NCBI GenBank assembly: GCA_038230255.1
Contig: JBBRNP010000004.1
Location: 62,001 to 126,000 of the forward strand
Length of the DNA: 64,000 bases
Direction of reading: 5' to 3'
Source: AV40 sp038230255
GTDB taxonomy: Bacteria; Verrucomicrobiota; Verrucomicrobiia; Chthoniobacterales; UBA10450
Made by a program: the position numbers and the translations under genes. Shown here piece after piece: positions 17,143 to 24,910 of this stretch. Under the pieces are notes generated by a model. That model did no database searches and was not told the DNA's origin. It saw only the letters and a program-made list of their open reading frames with translations. How positions within the stretch are numbered: position 1 is the stretch's first letter; each line of letters opens with the position of its first letter.

Positions 17143-18366
17143 TTAGGATTCGTCCGGGCGGGCACTTTCGCCCCGGAGTAATTTCGCGAGCAGATCCATC
17201 GGCGACTTGGTCGCGGCCGATTGTTCAGCCTCCGATTCGGGCGCTGCTTCGGTGGAAACAACATCCGGCGCAGGCGTGACCGGCGGATTTGCTTCAACCG
17301 CGGCCGGCGTTGGTTCGGCGGTCGATTCCGCCGGAACTAATTGTTCGGCAACTGGCTGAGCTTGCGGCGCTGGCTCCTCCGGAGACGGCGCAACCTCGAC
17401 CTCTGGCTGCACAGCGGCGGCGACCTCGCCCATGCTCGAAATTGTCGCTGCCGGTTCAATCGGCGGCGGTTTTTCAAAAAGTTCCAAGTCCTGCTCGACT
17501 GTCGGCACCTGCATCTCCGGAAAATATTTGCGAGCGATCACTGAAAAGTCTTCCTCGGCATATCCGCGTTGCTCCTGCTCCAGAAGTCGATCGCGCGCGG
17601 CAGTCGTAACGGCCAGCTCCAAGTGATGGGACAAGCCGAGACGGCCAGCGATCAACATATCTTTGAGCATATGTTTGAGCGCGAAGTGCGGCTCGAAATT
17701 GCCTTCGATCATTTTCGGCAATTTCATCGACAATGTTTTGGAATAGCTGGCGTTGTTTTGGAGCGCGGCCACGAATTTTTCGGAAGGAATACCGGCTTGG
17801 TTGATAAGCGCGAGTCCTTCGGCCAACGCTTGAACGCTCGCTCCGGTGACAATGTTGGTGGCCAGTTTGACCACCGTGGCCTGACCGATCTGACCGCCGA
17901 TCTCGATGATTTCCTTCGAGCTCGCTTCTAAAATGGGGCGCGCTTCTTTCAATGCGACTTCATCGCCGGCTACGTAAAAAACGAGCTCGCCTTTTTCCGC
18001 GCCCATTTTGCTGCCGGTGAATGGCGCTTCCACAAAACGCGCCCCGCGCCGTTCCACCAAATCAGCGGCGCTTCGCATTGAATGAGGTGCGACGGTCGGA
18101 TGGGCAATCACGATGTGCCGTGGCCCCAGTGCTGGGGCCATTTGTCGAACGACATCCAAAAGTGCATCGTCGTCCGAGACGAAGATTTGAATGTAGTCGC
18201 ACATCTCGGTCAGCTCGCCTGGCGCGCCCACGAAATTCGGGACCGGGCGTGGGTTTCGGTTCCAGACAAAAACGTGAAAACCCTGGCGACGCAGATTCTC
18301 CGCGACCCGGCTTCCGATGATGCCGAGCCCGATGACACCGACATTTTTTCTGGTTCGACGCGCCAT
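17143..18366 (-). CDS. NAD(P)-dependent beta-hydroxyacid dehydrogenase with Ala/Pro/Glu-rich C-terminal tail
   Basis: A 407-residue protein; the first ~295 residues are a complete 3-hydroxyisobutyrate dehydrogenase/6-phosphogluconate dehydrogenase-like enzyme. Rossmann motif GLGIIG is at residues 13-18, the substrate loop EAPFTGSK at 113-120, and the catalytic Lys167 and Asn171 in KLATN. The canonical FLDAPVSGG loop is altered to FVEAPFTGSK, as in the glyoxylate/succinic semialdehyde reductase subgroup, so the substrate is probably a short beta-hydroxyacid or its aldehyde. The last ~110 residues are low-complexity (PPIEPAATIS ... PAPDVVSTEA), not part of the family fold, ending in a short DLLAKLLRGESA helix. 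Such a tail on a soluble dehydrogenase is unusual. Confidence 0.88.
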   Translation of the reverse strand: MARRTRKNVGVIGLGIIGSRVAENLRRQGFHVFVWNRNPRPVPNFVGAPGELTEMCDYIQIFVSDDDALLDVVRQMAPALGPRHIVIAHPTVAPHSMRSAADLVERRGARFVEAPFTGSKMGAEKGELVFYVAGDEVALKEARPILEASSKEIIEIGGQIGQATVVKLATNIVTGASVQALAEGLALINQAGIPSEKFVAALQNNASYSKTLSMKLPKMIEGNFEPHFALKHMLKDMLIAGRLGLSHHLELAVTTAARDRLLEQEQRGYAEEDFSVIARKYFPEMQVPTVEQDLELFEKPPPIEPAATISSMGEVAAAVQPEVEVAPSPEEPAPQAQPVAEQLVPAESTAEPTPAAVEANPPVTPAPDVVSTEAAPESEAEQSAATKSPMDLLAKLLRGESARPDES

Positions 18367-18460
18367 TGGAGATTGAACGGCCTTTTCGCAGCTTTGGCCG
18401 CCTGTTCAGCCTGAGGCGAAAACCGGCCTCGTGCAATCCAGAAGTTCGCCTCGACCGAGG

Positions 18461-19447
18461 CTAGAGTGGCCGTAAATAGCCGGTTTCCGAGCTAAGATCA
18501 ACAATCAGCTGTTGGATCGCCGTGGCCCGCTTCTGATTTGCCAGCTCAATCGCAATATCGTTGCGGGCTTCGTCGAACATCTTTTGTCGTGCGGGCTGAA
18601 CATCGATCAATTTGAGAATGTGAAAGCCAAGCCGCGTGCGGATCGGTTTGCTGATCTCGCCCGGGTGCAGCTTCAGTGTCGTTTCAACAAAATCCGGCGG
18701 CATTCGATTCGCCGAAAAATAACCGAGGTCGCCGCCGCGCAGCTTGGTCGCTTCGTCTTCCGAATTCTGTGCCGCCAGAGTCGCAAAGTCCTCGCCGTGC
18801 GCCAGTCGAACCGAAAGTATGCCTATCGCGACTTGCTTTCGCTCAATAATCTCCGGCGCGGTATCGGGCGGCGCCGCCAAGAATAAATGGGAGACGTGAT
18901 GCCGCTCGGGAACAAAGAAATTCTCCTGATGCGATTCGTAGAAGCTGTCAGATTCTGCGTCGGTCACCGTGAGTTCGGGCGAGATCCGCTTCGAAATCCA
19001 TTGTCGCCCCTGCAACTCATTTCTGAGCGTTCGTGAAAGCGTAACGAAGCCGCTCTGGTTCAATGCTTGCCTCCAGGTTTTGTCGTCGCGAAATTGCGAT
19101 CGCAGCAGGCTGATCTCGCGCTTCACGTCGGCTCGCGGAATCCTTTCCCGGGTCGCACGCGCTAGAAGAGCGGTGTTCGCAATCAGGTCGGTCAGCGCAG
19201 ATTGCCGTTCGACGCTTGTTCCTTCGCGGTTTTCGGCGCCGGCTGGATAATGCGATTCGTTCACGATTCGATCGACATGGGCCTGATAAACTCCGAGGCC
19301 GTGAACGAGCGCCAGTAAATGCCCGCGGCCGCAAACAATTCCGAGTTCATCGCGGAGCACAACCGAACGAGCGGCCAAATGTCCGCAGCAAATCCCGACG
19401 ACGGCGGCAATCGCAATCGAAAGGCAAACCGCAGCAACCCGTCTCAT
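18461..19447 (-). CDS. Exported parvulin-type peptidylprolyl isomerase
   Basis: A 328-residue SurA/PpiC-like protein. The N-terminus is a signal or anchor (MRRVAAVCLSIAIAAVVGIC). A helical SurA_N-like region follows, then a parvulin domain (residues ~185-295) with RHHVSHLFLA, DFATLAAQNSEDEATKLRGG, DLGYF and RTRLGFHILKL, the standard order of rotamase motifs. It would assist folding of outer membrane and secreted proteins in the periplasm. Its ATG overlaps the stop of the M28 peptidase gene by 4 bp, which implies coupled translation. Chain end (LSSETGYLRPL) is complete. Confidence 0.9.
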   Translation of the reverse strand: MRRVAAVCLSIAIAAVVGICCGHLAARSVVLRDELGIVCGRGHLLALVHGLGVYQAHVDRIVNESHYPAGAENREGTSVERQSALTDLIANTALLARATRERIPRADVKREISLLRSQFRDDKTWRQALNQSGFVTLSRTLRNELQGRQWISKRISPELTVTDAESDSFYESHQENFFVPERHHVSHLFLAAPPDTAPEIIERKQVAIGILSVRLAHGEDFATLAAQNSEDEATKLRGGDLGYFSANRMPPDFVETTLKLHPGEISKPIRTRLGFHILKLIDVQPARQKMFDEARNDIAIELANQKRATAIQQLIVDLSSETGYLRPL

Positions 19448-20349
19448 TTCAGCGCGAATTCTGAAAGATAATAAAGCGCCACCGAGCCGACAACCTGAAG
19501 ACTCTCCGGGCTAAGTTTATCAATCGTGTCATCAGCCGTATGCCACGGAGCGTAGTGAAAATCGATCATGTCCAGAACGGGAATCCCGACCGCGTTCAAG
19601 GGCGAGTGATCATCGGTAATATCCTGATCGAAATAGGTGAAATGATTTCGCAGCTTGAGCGTGTCAGCCGAAGCAAAAACGTCGCGAGCGATCTTTGTGG
19701 GAGAGTTGGGTGGAAGCGTGATATCCAGCGACCGGTCGCCGACCAGGTCGAAGAGAATGCCGCCTCGAAATAGTTTGGCCGTTCCATTCTGCGCGAGCTC
19801 GTGCGCAAAGTGGCGGCTGCCGTAAATCCCGTCGGCGTCGCTGAAATTTTCGACGGCTTCCTCGCCGTCGAAAAAAACAAGTTCTATCCTTTCGGCCAGT
19901 CGCGGTTGTTGAGCTAGCACTCTCGCCAATTCCAGGAGCACGCCGGTGCTCGACCCGCCATCGTTGGCACCGACAAATCGAAAGGTATCGAAGATCTTCG
20001 TGTCGTAGTGCGAACAAAGCAGAAATAGAAAGGGTGGTTTTGTGATGGGGCCAAATCGCGCGATTAGATTCACAAACCGAACCTGACCGCGCGGGGTGTT
20101 ATCCGTGAACTGTTGTTCAGTGACATTCCAACCCGAAGACTTGAGTTGTTCCCTAATGTAGGCACGTGATTTTTCAATCGCATCGGATCCCGGCGGCCGC
20201 GGGCCGAAATCGACTAACCGCTGCACATGAGCGAGTGCCTTTTCGCCGGAAAATTGCGTCCATATATCCGGCCGGTCCCCTTTGGCACATGAAGCAGCGA
20301 GAATCAGACAGCCACACGACAGACTTACCCGCCCGAAAGAAAACGGCAT
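19444..20349 (-). CDS. M28 family zinc peptidase / glutaminyl cyclase-like, exported
   Basis: A 301-residue protein of the M28/glutaminyl-peptide cyclotransferase fold. Zinc-ligand motifs are in order: SHYDTK (His114), GANDGGSSTG (Asp130), FFDGEEA (Glu163-164) and PWHTADDTID (His). The 50-residue lead GPRPPGSDAIEKSRAYI is typical of the bacterial QC-like members. An N-terminal hydrophobic stretch ends AASC, a weak lipobox (Ala at -3), so a lipoprotein anchor is possible. It lies 11 bp upstream in sequence from the parB stop and is coupled to the parvulin gene. Aminopeptidase versus cyclase activity is not decidable here. Confidence 0.88.
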   Translation of the reverse strand: MPFSFGRVSLSCGCLILAASCAKGDRPDIWTQFSGEKALAHVQRLVDFGPRPPGSDAIEKSRAYIREQLKSSGWNVTEQQFTDNTPRGQVRFVNLIARFGPITKPPFLFLLCSHYDTKIFDTFRFVGANDGGSSTGVLLELARVLAQQPRLAERIELVFFDGEEAVENFSDADGIYGSRHFAHELAQNGTAKLFRGGILFDLVGDRSLDITLPPNSPTKIARDVFASADTLKLRNHFTYFDQDITDDHSPLNAVGIPVLDMIDFHYAPWHTADDTIDKLSPESLQVVGSVALYYLSEFALK

Positions 20350-20360
20350 TTAGAATCCGC

Positions 20361-21254
20361 TCAGCGGTCGCTGGAACTCAAACCAACGATGCTCAAAATG
20401 CGCTGGAGATCGTCATCGCCGTAGTACTCGATTTCGATGCGGCCGCGTTTTGGTCCATGATGAATCGCGACGTTGGTCCCCAGATGTTGACGCAATTTGT
20501 CCTGCAAGTCAGCGATCGTGGCAGAGGTGACTGTGACTCCCGCGGTTCGCCGCGTCCGTTTCTTCCAGCCACCGAGATGTCGCCCGACGAGACGTTCGGT
20601 TTGGCGCACGCTCGCGTTGCGACGCAAAATTGTCTCTGCCAGTTTCAGCTGCTCCTCGGCCGCTTTCACCCCGAGCAGAACTTTGGCGTGCCCAACCGAC
20701 AAATGATCTTGCACGACCCAGGTTTGGATTTGCGGATGCAGATCGAGCAAACGAATCGCATTTGCGACCGCGGCCCGGCTGCGGCCGACTTTGACCGCGA
20801 TGTCCTCCTGTCGCATTCCGAATTCCTCGGCCAATCTCGAATAGCCTTGCGCCTCTTCGATTGGATTTAAATCCGTCCGCTGGAGGTTCTCGATCAAGGA
20901 AAGCTCGAGCACTTCCAAATCGGTCGCCGTCCGGACAATGACCGGAACTTCGGAGAGTCCGACCTCCTGCGCCGCGCGCCAGCGCCGCTCGCCCGCGATC
21001 AGTTCGTGGCGCCCGTCGATGCGCCGGACAAGCAGCGGCTGAATGATTCCGTGTTGCCGAATTGAATCAACCAATTCCTGCAACGCTTCGGGCGCGAAAT
21101 TTTTCCGCGGCTGCAACGGGCTCGGAACAATCGTCGCGAGCCGCACCTGGTGAACCGATTCGCCAGGATCGACATCTTCGCGAACCGGCGATGGTCGGGT
21201 GCCGATGAGCGCGCCGAGACCCTTGCCGAGACCGGTCTTCGCCATCTTCGCCAT
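20361..21254 (-). CDS. parB: ParB/Spo0J chromosome partitioning protein
   Basis: A 297-residue ParB. The start at 21254 (or 21245) gives the usual short basic N-terminus ending in GLGKGLGALIG, which is the ParA-contact region. The ParB/Srx CTP-binding domain follows with LQPRKNF and GERRWRAAQ, then the helix-turn-helix EDIAVKVGRSRAAVANAIRL, and a C-terminal dimerisation part after a basic linker. ParB binds parS, spreads as a CTP-dependent clamp and loads SMC. No parA gene and no parS-like TGTTNCACGTGAAACA site was found in the window. It is the first gene of the long minus-strand run. Confidence 0.95.
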   Translation of the reverse strand: MAKMAKTGLGKGLGALIGTRPSPVREDVDPGESVHQVRLATIVPSPLQPRKNFAPEALQELVDSIRQHGIIQPLLVRRIDGRHELIAGERRWRAAQEVGLSEVPVIVRTATDLEVLELSLIENLQRTDLNPIEEAQGYSRLAEEFGMRQEDIAVKVGRSRAAVANAIRLLDLHPQIQTWVVQDHLSVGHAKVLLGVKAAEEQLKLAETILRRNASVRQTERLVGRHLGGWKKRTRRTAGVTVTSATIADLQDKLRQHLGTNVAIHHGPKRGRIEIEYYGDDDLQRILSIVGLSSSDR

Positions 21255-21349
21255 GTGTTTGAGGCTATCGGAAGCGCTCGAATAACGCAAATGGCAATCA
21301 GAAACGGGCGTGTTGTTGCGTGGCCTCTAGCTGCAGTTAGCATGCGGCG

Positions 21350-22225
21350 ATGTGGCGCGCGCCCGAAGTCTTCACTCTCGGACATTCTCCGGATCCGGAC
21401 GACGCTTTCATGTTCTACGCGATCGCGAAAAACAGAATCGATCTGCGCGGTTATCGTTTCGAACACCGGCTGGAAGACATCCAAACACTGAACGAGCGCG
21501 CAACTCGCGGCGAACTGCATATTTCGGCGATTTCCATTCACGCCTACGCTTACGTCGCCGAGAAATATGCACTGCTTCCCTGCGGCGCGAGCATGGGCGA
21601 CGGCTATGGGCCGATCCTTGTCAGGAAAACTCAAAGCTCCAAATCGCAAGTCTCAAATCAAGATGTCGATCTCCAAAAATGGTTACGCGATGTGGTGATC
21701 GCCGTACCTGGAAAAATGACGAGCGCGTATTTGGCGCTGCAACTTTATCTCGGCGACTTCAAGCACATCGTGGTTCCTTTTGACCAAATCTTCGAGGCGG
21801 TGAATCGAGGAGATGCTGAGGCAGGTTTAATTATTCACGAAGGCCAACTGACTTACGCCAAAGCCGGCTTTCAGAAGATTGTCGATCTTGGCGAGTGGTG
21901 GAAAAAGGAAACCGGACTTCCGTTGCCGCTTGGGGGAAATGTTATTCGCAAGGACATCCCCGCCGATGTTCGACATGATCTTTCGGAAATCATGCGTGAG
22001 AGCATCGATTTCGGCCTGGCTCATCGCGACGAAGCGGTGCAGCACGCTTTGCCTTACGCGCGCGACATGAACCAAACTCTGGCGGACAAGTTCATCGGTA
22101 TGTACGTGAACGATTTTACGCGGGATTACGGTGAAACCGGGCGCGCTGCGATCCGCAGATTTCTGGGCGATGCGCAACGCGCAGGCTACATCGACAATCT
22201 GGCCGAAATCGAATTCGTCGATTAA
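21350..22225 (+). CDS. mqnD: MqnD-like 1,4-dihydroxy-6-naphthoate synthase
   Basis: A 291-residue protein of the MqnA/MqnD periplasmic-binding-like fold. The N-terminal signature LGHSPDPDDAFMFYAI (residues ~9-24), SAISIHAYAYV and the IHEGQLTYAKAGF motif (residues ~165-177) fit MqnD, which converts cyclic dehypoxanthine futalosine to 1,4-dihydroxy-6-naphthoate in the futalosine route to menaquinone. A short loop (QSSKSQVSNQDVDL) is inserted near residue 102. No other mqn gene is in the window. It is divergent from parB, with a 95-bp gap. Confidence 0.85.
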   Translation: MWRAPEVFTLGHSPDPDDAFMFYAIAKNRIDLRGYRFEHRLEDIQTLNERATRGELHISAISIHAYAYVAEKYALLPCGASMGDGYGPILVRKTQSSKSQVSNQDVDLQKWLRDVVIAVPGKMTSAYLALQLYLGDFKHIVVPFDQIFEAVNRGDAEAGLIIHEGQLTYAKAGFQKIVDLGEWWKKETGLPLPLGGNVIRKDIPADVRHDLSEIMRESIDFGLAHRDEAVQHALPYARDMNQTLADKFIGMYVNDFTRDYGETGRAAIRRFLGDAQRAGYIDNLAEIEFVD

Positions 22226-22234
22226 CGAGCGAGG

Positions 22235-22411
22235 CTATTTCTTCGGCTTCTCCGCCTTGTCGACCTGCTTCATTACAAACGATTTGACCCGACTAAATTC
22301 CTTTTGAAACCCAGTGGAGAAGTCATGCGTGCCGTACTCGAAGAGAACGACAAAGCAAAAAGTGAAAAAGATAAACAGAGCGATCCAGAATATCCCGCGC
22401 AACAATGACAT
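22235..22411 (-). CDS. Small single-span membrane protein (58 aa)
   Basis: This short frame reads MSLLRGIFWIALFIFFTFCF, then VVLFEYGTHDF and a charged tail ending KQVDKAEKPKK. One N-terminal transmembrane helix (residues ~6-25) is followed by an amphipathic basic C-terminal region. It fills the gap between the convergent mqnD-like gene (10 bp away) and the divergent DegT gene. I recognise no family. The hydrophobic/charged pattern and the fit to the gap support a real gene; nothing shows its role. Confidence 0.6.
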   Translation of the reverse strand: MSLLRGIFWIALFIFFTFCFVVLFEYGTHDFSTGFQKEFSRVKSFVMKQVDKAEKPKK

Positions 22412-22509
22412 GACCGCAAGCCTAACTGAGGGCGAGTTTTAGGTCAATCTGGCTGCCTGCGGGAAACTTCGGATTGATCGGCCTCGGGGAACTGCCAAGC
22501 TAATCGATC

Positions 22510-23694
22510 ATGCGCGTTCCGTTGCTGGATCTCAGCCAACAATACCAAGCGCTGTCTGAAGAGATTCGCGCGGCCACCGACCAGGTGTTGGCCAGCCAGC
22601 GGTTCATTTTGGGTCCTAAGCTGGCAGAATTCGAAGGAGCGGCCGCAGCCTACTGCGGCGTGCCGCATGCAATTGGTGTTTCATCCGGTACGGACGCGCT
22701 CCTGGCGGTCTTAATGGCGTTGGAGATCGGACTTGGTGACGCCGTCATCACGACAGCCTATTCATTTTTTGCAACTGGCGGGTGCATCGCGCGCGTCGGT
22801 GCGACTCCTGTCTTCATCGATATCGAGCCAGACACCTACAACATTTCGGCGAGCGCGTTGAAACGCTACATCGACAAGTATTGCCACCGGGTGGAAGGAA
22901 AATTGGTCAACGAAAACCGCCAAGCCATTTGCGCGCTCGTCCCGGCTCACCTTTTCGGTTTGTGCTGCGAGATGAACGAAATGCTCGCGGTTGCGCGCGA
23001 GCATAATCTAGTGCTGATCGAAGATGCGGCCCAGGCCATAGGCGCCGATTATCCGCTCACTGGTGGATCAGCTAAGGCTGGCACAATCGGTGACGCCGGT
23101 TGTTTTAGTTTCTATCCGTCGAAAAATCTCGGCGCAGCCGGAGATGCCGGATTGGTGGTCTGCCGAAATGATCAATTCGCCGCTCGGTTGCGGATTTGTC
23201 GTCAACACGGGATGGAAGCGCGGTATCAACATCAGTTTATCGGCGGCAATTTCCGCCTCGACGAACTGCAAGCGGCAATACTGAAAGTGAAATTGCCCCA
23301 CCTCGACCGTTGGTCAGCTGCTCGACGCGAAGCGGCGACGTTTTACACGACGGAGTTCCGGCGAGTTGGATTGGACGGAAAAATCAAATTGCCGGTGGAG
23401 CCTTATGCGGAAAGCAGGCTGACCAACCATCACATTTATCATCAATATGTGATCCGTTCGGCGCGGCGTGATGAGTTACGCGCGTATCTTTCCGAACACG
23501 AAATCGAGACGGCCGTTTACTATCCGCTCGCCCTGCACGAGCAACCATGTTTCGAATATCTCGAATACAAGCCAGGCGATTTTCCGGAAGCGGAAGCCGC
23601 CGCCCGTCAGAGCCTGGCATTGCCAATCTATCCCGAAATCTCGCGTGAAGCGCAGCAGTACGTGGTAAAGTCCGTCGCACAGTTTTTTGAATAG
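22510..23694 (+). CDS. DegT/DnrJ/EryC1/StrS family PLP sugar aminotransferase
   Basis: A 394-residue aminotransferase of normal length. It begins with the family N-terminus VPLLDLSQQY, has the PLP phosphate-binding region VSSGTDALLAVLMAL (residues 57-71), the Asp-containing strand LIEDAAQAIGA (169-179) and the PLP Lys205 in SFYPSKNLGA. The C-terminal part has HHIYHQYVIR and the AVYYPLALHEQPCF segment typical of sugar aminotransferases. These enzymes aminate 3- or 4-keto nucleotide sugars for cell-surface glycans. It could feed the glycosylation region at 44-63 kb. The exact sugar is unknown. Confidence 0.92.
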   Translation: MRVPLLDLSQQYQALSEEIRAATDQVLASQRFILGPKLAEFEGAAAAYCGVPHAIGVSSGTDALLAVLMALEIGLGDAVITTAYSFFATGGCIARVGATPVFIDIEPDTYNISASALKRYIDKYCHRVEGKLVNENRQAICALVPAHLFGLCCEMNEMLAVAREHNLVLIEDAAQAIGADYPLTGGSAKAGTIGDAGCFSFYPSKNLGAAGDAGLVVCRNDQFAARLRICRQHGMEARYQHQFIGGNFRLDELQAAILKVKLPHLDRWSAARREAATFYTTEFRRVGLDGKIKLPVEPYAESRLTNHHIYHQYVIRSARRDELRAYLSEHEIETAVYYPLALHEQPCFEYLEYKPGDFPEAEAAARQSLALPIYPEISREAQQYVVKSVAQFFE

Positions 23695-23742
23695 TCAGCG
23701 CGACTTGCCAGCGGCAGGGCGTGAGTTATATCAAACGCGCGA

Positions 23743-23826
23743 GGGTAGGTACCGAAGTGGCCAAACGGGGCAGACTGTAAATCTGCTGGCTTTACGCCTT
23801 CGCTGGTTCGAATCCAGCCCTGCCCA
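23743..23826 (+). tRNA. tRNA-Tyr (anticodon GTA)
   Basis: The acceptor arm GGGTAGG (23743-23749) pairs with CCTGCCC (23819-23825), with one G-U pair, and the discriminator is A at 23826. The anticodon stem-loop GCAGA-CTGTAAA-TCTGC shows anticodon GTA. The long variable arm (class II) and the T arm GCTGG-TTCGAAT-CCAGC are present, as expected for bacterial tRNA-Tyr. The 3' CCA is not encoded. Confidence 0.95.
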
Positions 23827-23842
23827 ATTTTCTATCTCTTGG

Positions 23843-24232
23843 CTAGCGACGTCGTCGCTTTGGCGCTTTACCCCGTGAAGATGTCGATCTTCGACGCGGT
23901 TTGGTTTTTGTTCGCTTGGCTGCGGAGCGCTTGCGCGATCTTGTCGTTTTTCGCACAGCTTTTTTCTTGGCCGCCTTCACCGCTTTTTTCGCTTTTTTCT
24001 TTAGGCGTCGGGCCGGTGTAGTTTTGACTACGCGCGCGACCGCTTTTTTGGCGGCCGGAGCGAGGCGGCGCTCACTTGCTGCTTTTCCTGCTATCGCGCC
24101 GGCAATGCCTCCGACGACGGTGCCGACAGGGCCAATCATGCTGCCTACTAAGGCTCCAGCAACTGCTCCGGCGGTTTCTTTCGGTATGGGCGGGATGTCG
24201 ATGTTTTCGTCTGCGTTTGGATTGTCGGGCAT
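23843..24232 (-). CDS. Glycine-zipper protein with histone H1-like basic tail
   Basis: A 129-residue protein in two parts. Residues ~20-50 are a glycine zipper (GAVAGALVGSMIGPVGTVVG, continuing GIAGAIAG), a helix type found in membrane-inserting proteins. Residues ~56-129 are almost entirely Lys, Arg, Ala, Thr and Ser (PAAKKAVARVV, KKKAKKAVKAAKKKAV, SRKRSAAKRTKTK), like the C-terminal tail of histone H1 and bacterial Hc1/AlgP-type proteins. The N-terminal 19 residues are acidic. The tail probably binds DNA or RNA; the zipper might tether it to membrane or form oligomers. No standard family covers the whole chain. It converges on the tRNA-Tyr gene. Confidence 0.75.
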   Translation of the reverse strand: MPDNPNADENIDIPPIPKETAGAVAGALVGSMIGPVGTVVGGIAGAIAGKAASERRLAPAAKKAVARVVKTTPARRLKKKAKKAVKAAKKKAVRKTTRSRKRSAAKRTKTKPRRRSTSSRGKAPKRRRR

Positions 24233-24303
24233 AATCGGAACTCCTTTTCTTAAAGTATTGTTGTTTTAGGTAATTCGCTGCTGGAGGCGGGCGCAGCCGT
24301 GAT

Positions 24304-24335
24304 GAAAGAAAAAGCGGTCGCCGCCGGGCGACCGC
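24304..24335 (-). terminator. Rho-independent terminator of the RRM gene
   Basis: GCGGTCGCC (24314-24322) and GGCGACCGC (24327-24335) form a perfect 9-bp stem with a 4-nt loop. On the minus strand it is followed by TTTTTCTTTC. It lies 33 bp after the stop of the RRM gene read on the minus strand. Confidence 0.85.
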
Positions 24336-24368
24336 TCTTCAGAAAATACTATTAACTAATCGAGCCGA

Positions 24369-24728
24369 TTATCGGCCGCGGCGTTGTCCGCCGCCGCCAT
24401 CGCGGCGTCGATCGCCGCCGCCGCCACCGCCACCGCCACCACCACCATAGCCGCCTCCGCCGCCGCCTGGGGGCCGCGGTTCGCGCGGGCGTGCTTCATT
24501 AACGGTCAGCGCTCTGCCTTCGAGAGTTTTGCCGTTTATTTCCGCGATCGCTTTTTGCGCGTCTTGGTCGGAGCCCATGGTCACAAAAGCGAAGCCACGG
24601 GATTTGCCGGTAAATTTGTCCTGCATAAGCATGACTTCCTGCACCGGGCCTGCTTGCGAAAAGAGCTCCTGTAGTTCGTTTTCGGTGGTGTTAAATGGGA
24701 GATTTCCCACGTATAATTTAGTTGCCAT
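24369..24728 (-). CDS. Glycine-rich RRM RNA-binding protein
   Basis: A 119-residue protein. A single RNA recognition motif fills residues 3-80, with RNP2 LYVGNL (5-10) and RNP1 KSRGFAFV (42-49), both intact. The tail (residues 83-119) is nearly all Gly with Arg/Asp (RGG-like). This is the bacterial Rbp type known from cyanobacteria and other phyla, often involved in cold response or mRNA handling. It has its own terminator at 24304-24335 and a 182-bp divergent gap upstream. The run of GGC/CCG codons explains the GC-rich repeat seen at 24410-24475. Confidence 0.95.
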   Translation of the reverse strand: MATKLYVGNLPFNTTENELQELFSQAGPVQEVMLMQDKFTGKSRGFAFVTMGSDQDAQKAIAEINGKTLEGRALTVNEARPREPRPPGGGGGGYGGGGGGGGGGGDRRRDGGGGQRRGR

Positions 24729-24910
24729 TGAATCTAATCTGGAAAACGCCGCCAGGACACTATTCCCGCTTATCTATTTCAAATCGCCGCTGAGTGAATT
24801 TCAGATGACAATCGGCGGACTTCCGAGCTGCTGTTTTCTCCTTTCGGGCACATTGTGTAAGGTGCTTCGGTTGGGAAAGCAACCAAAATCGCGGACTAAG
24901 TGGCGCTGAT

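Noticed and set aside
24410..24475. GCC/CCG simple repeat
   Set aside because: It is the Gly-rich tail of the RRM protein, not a non-coding microsatellite.
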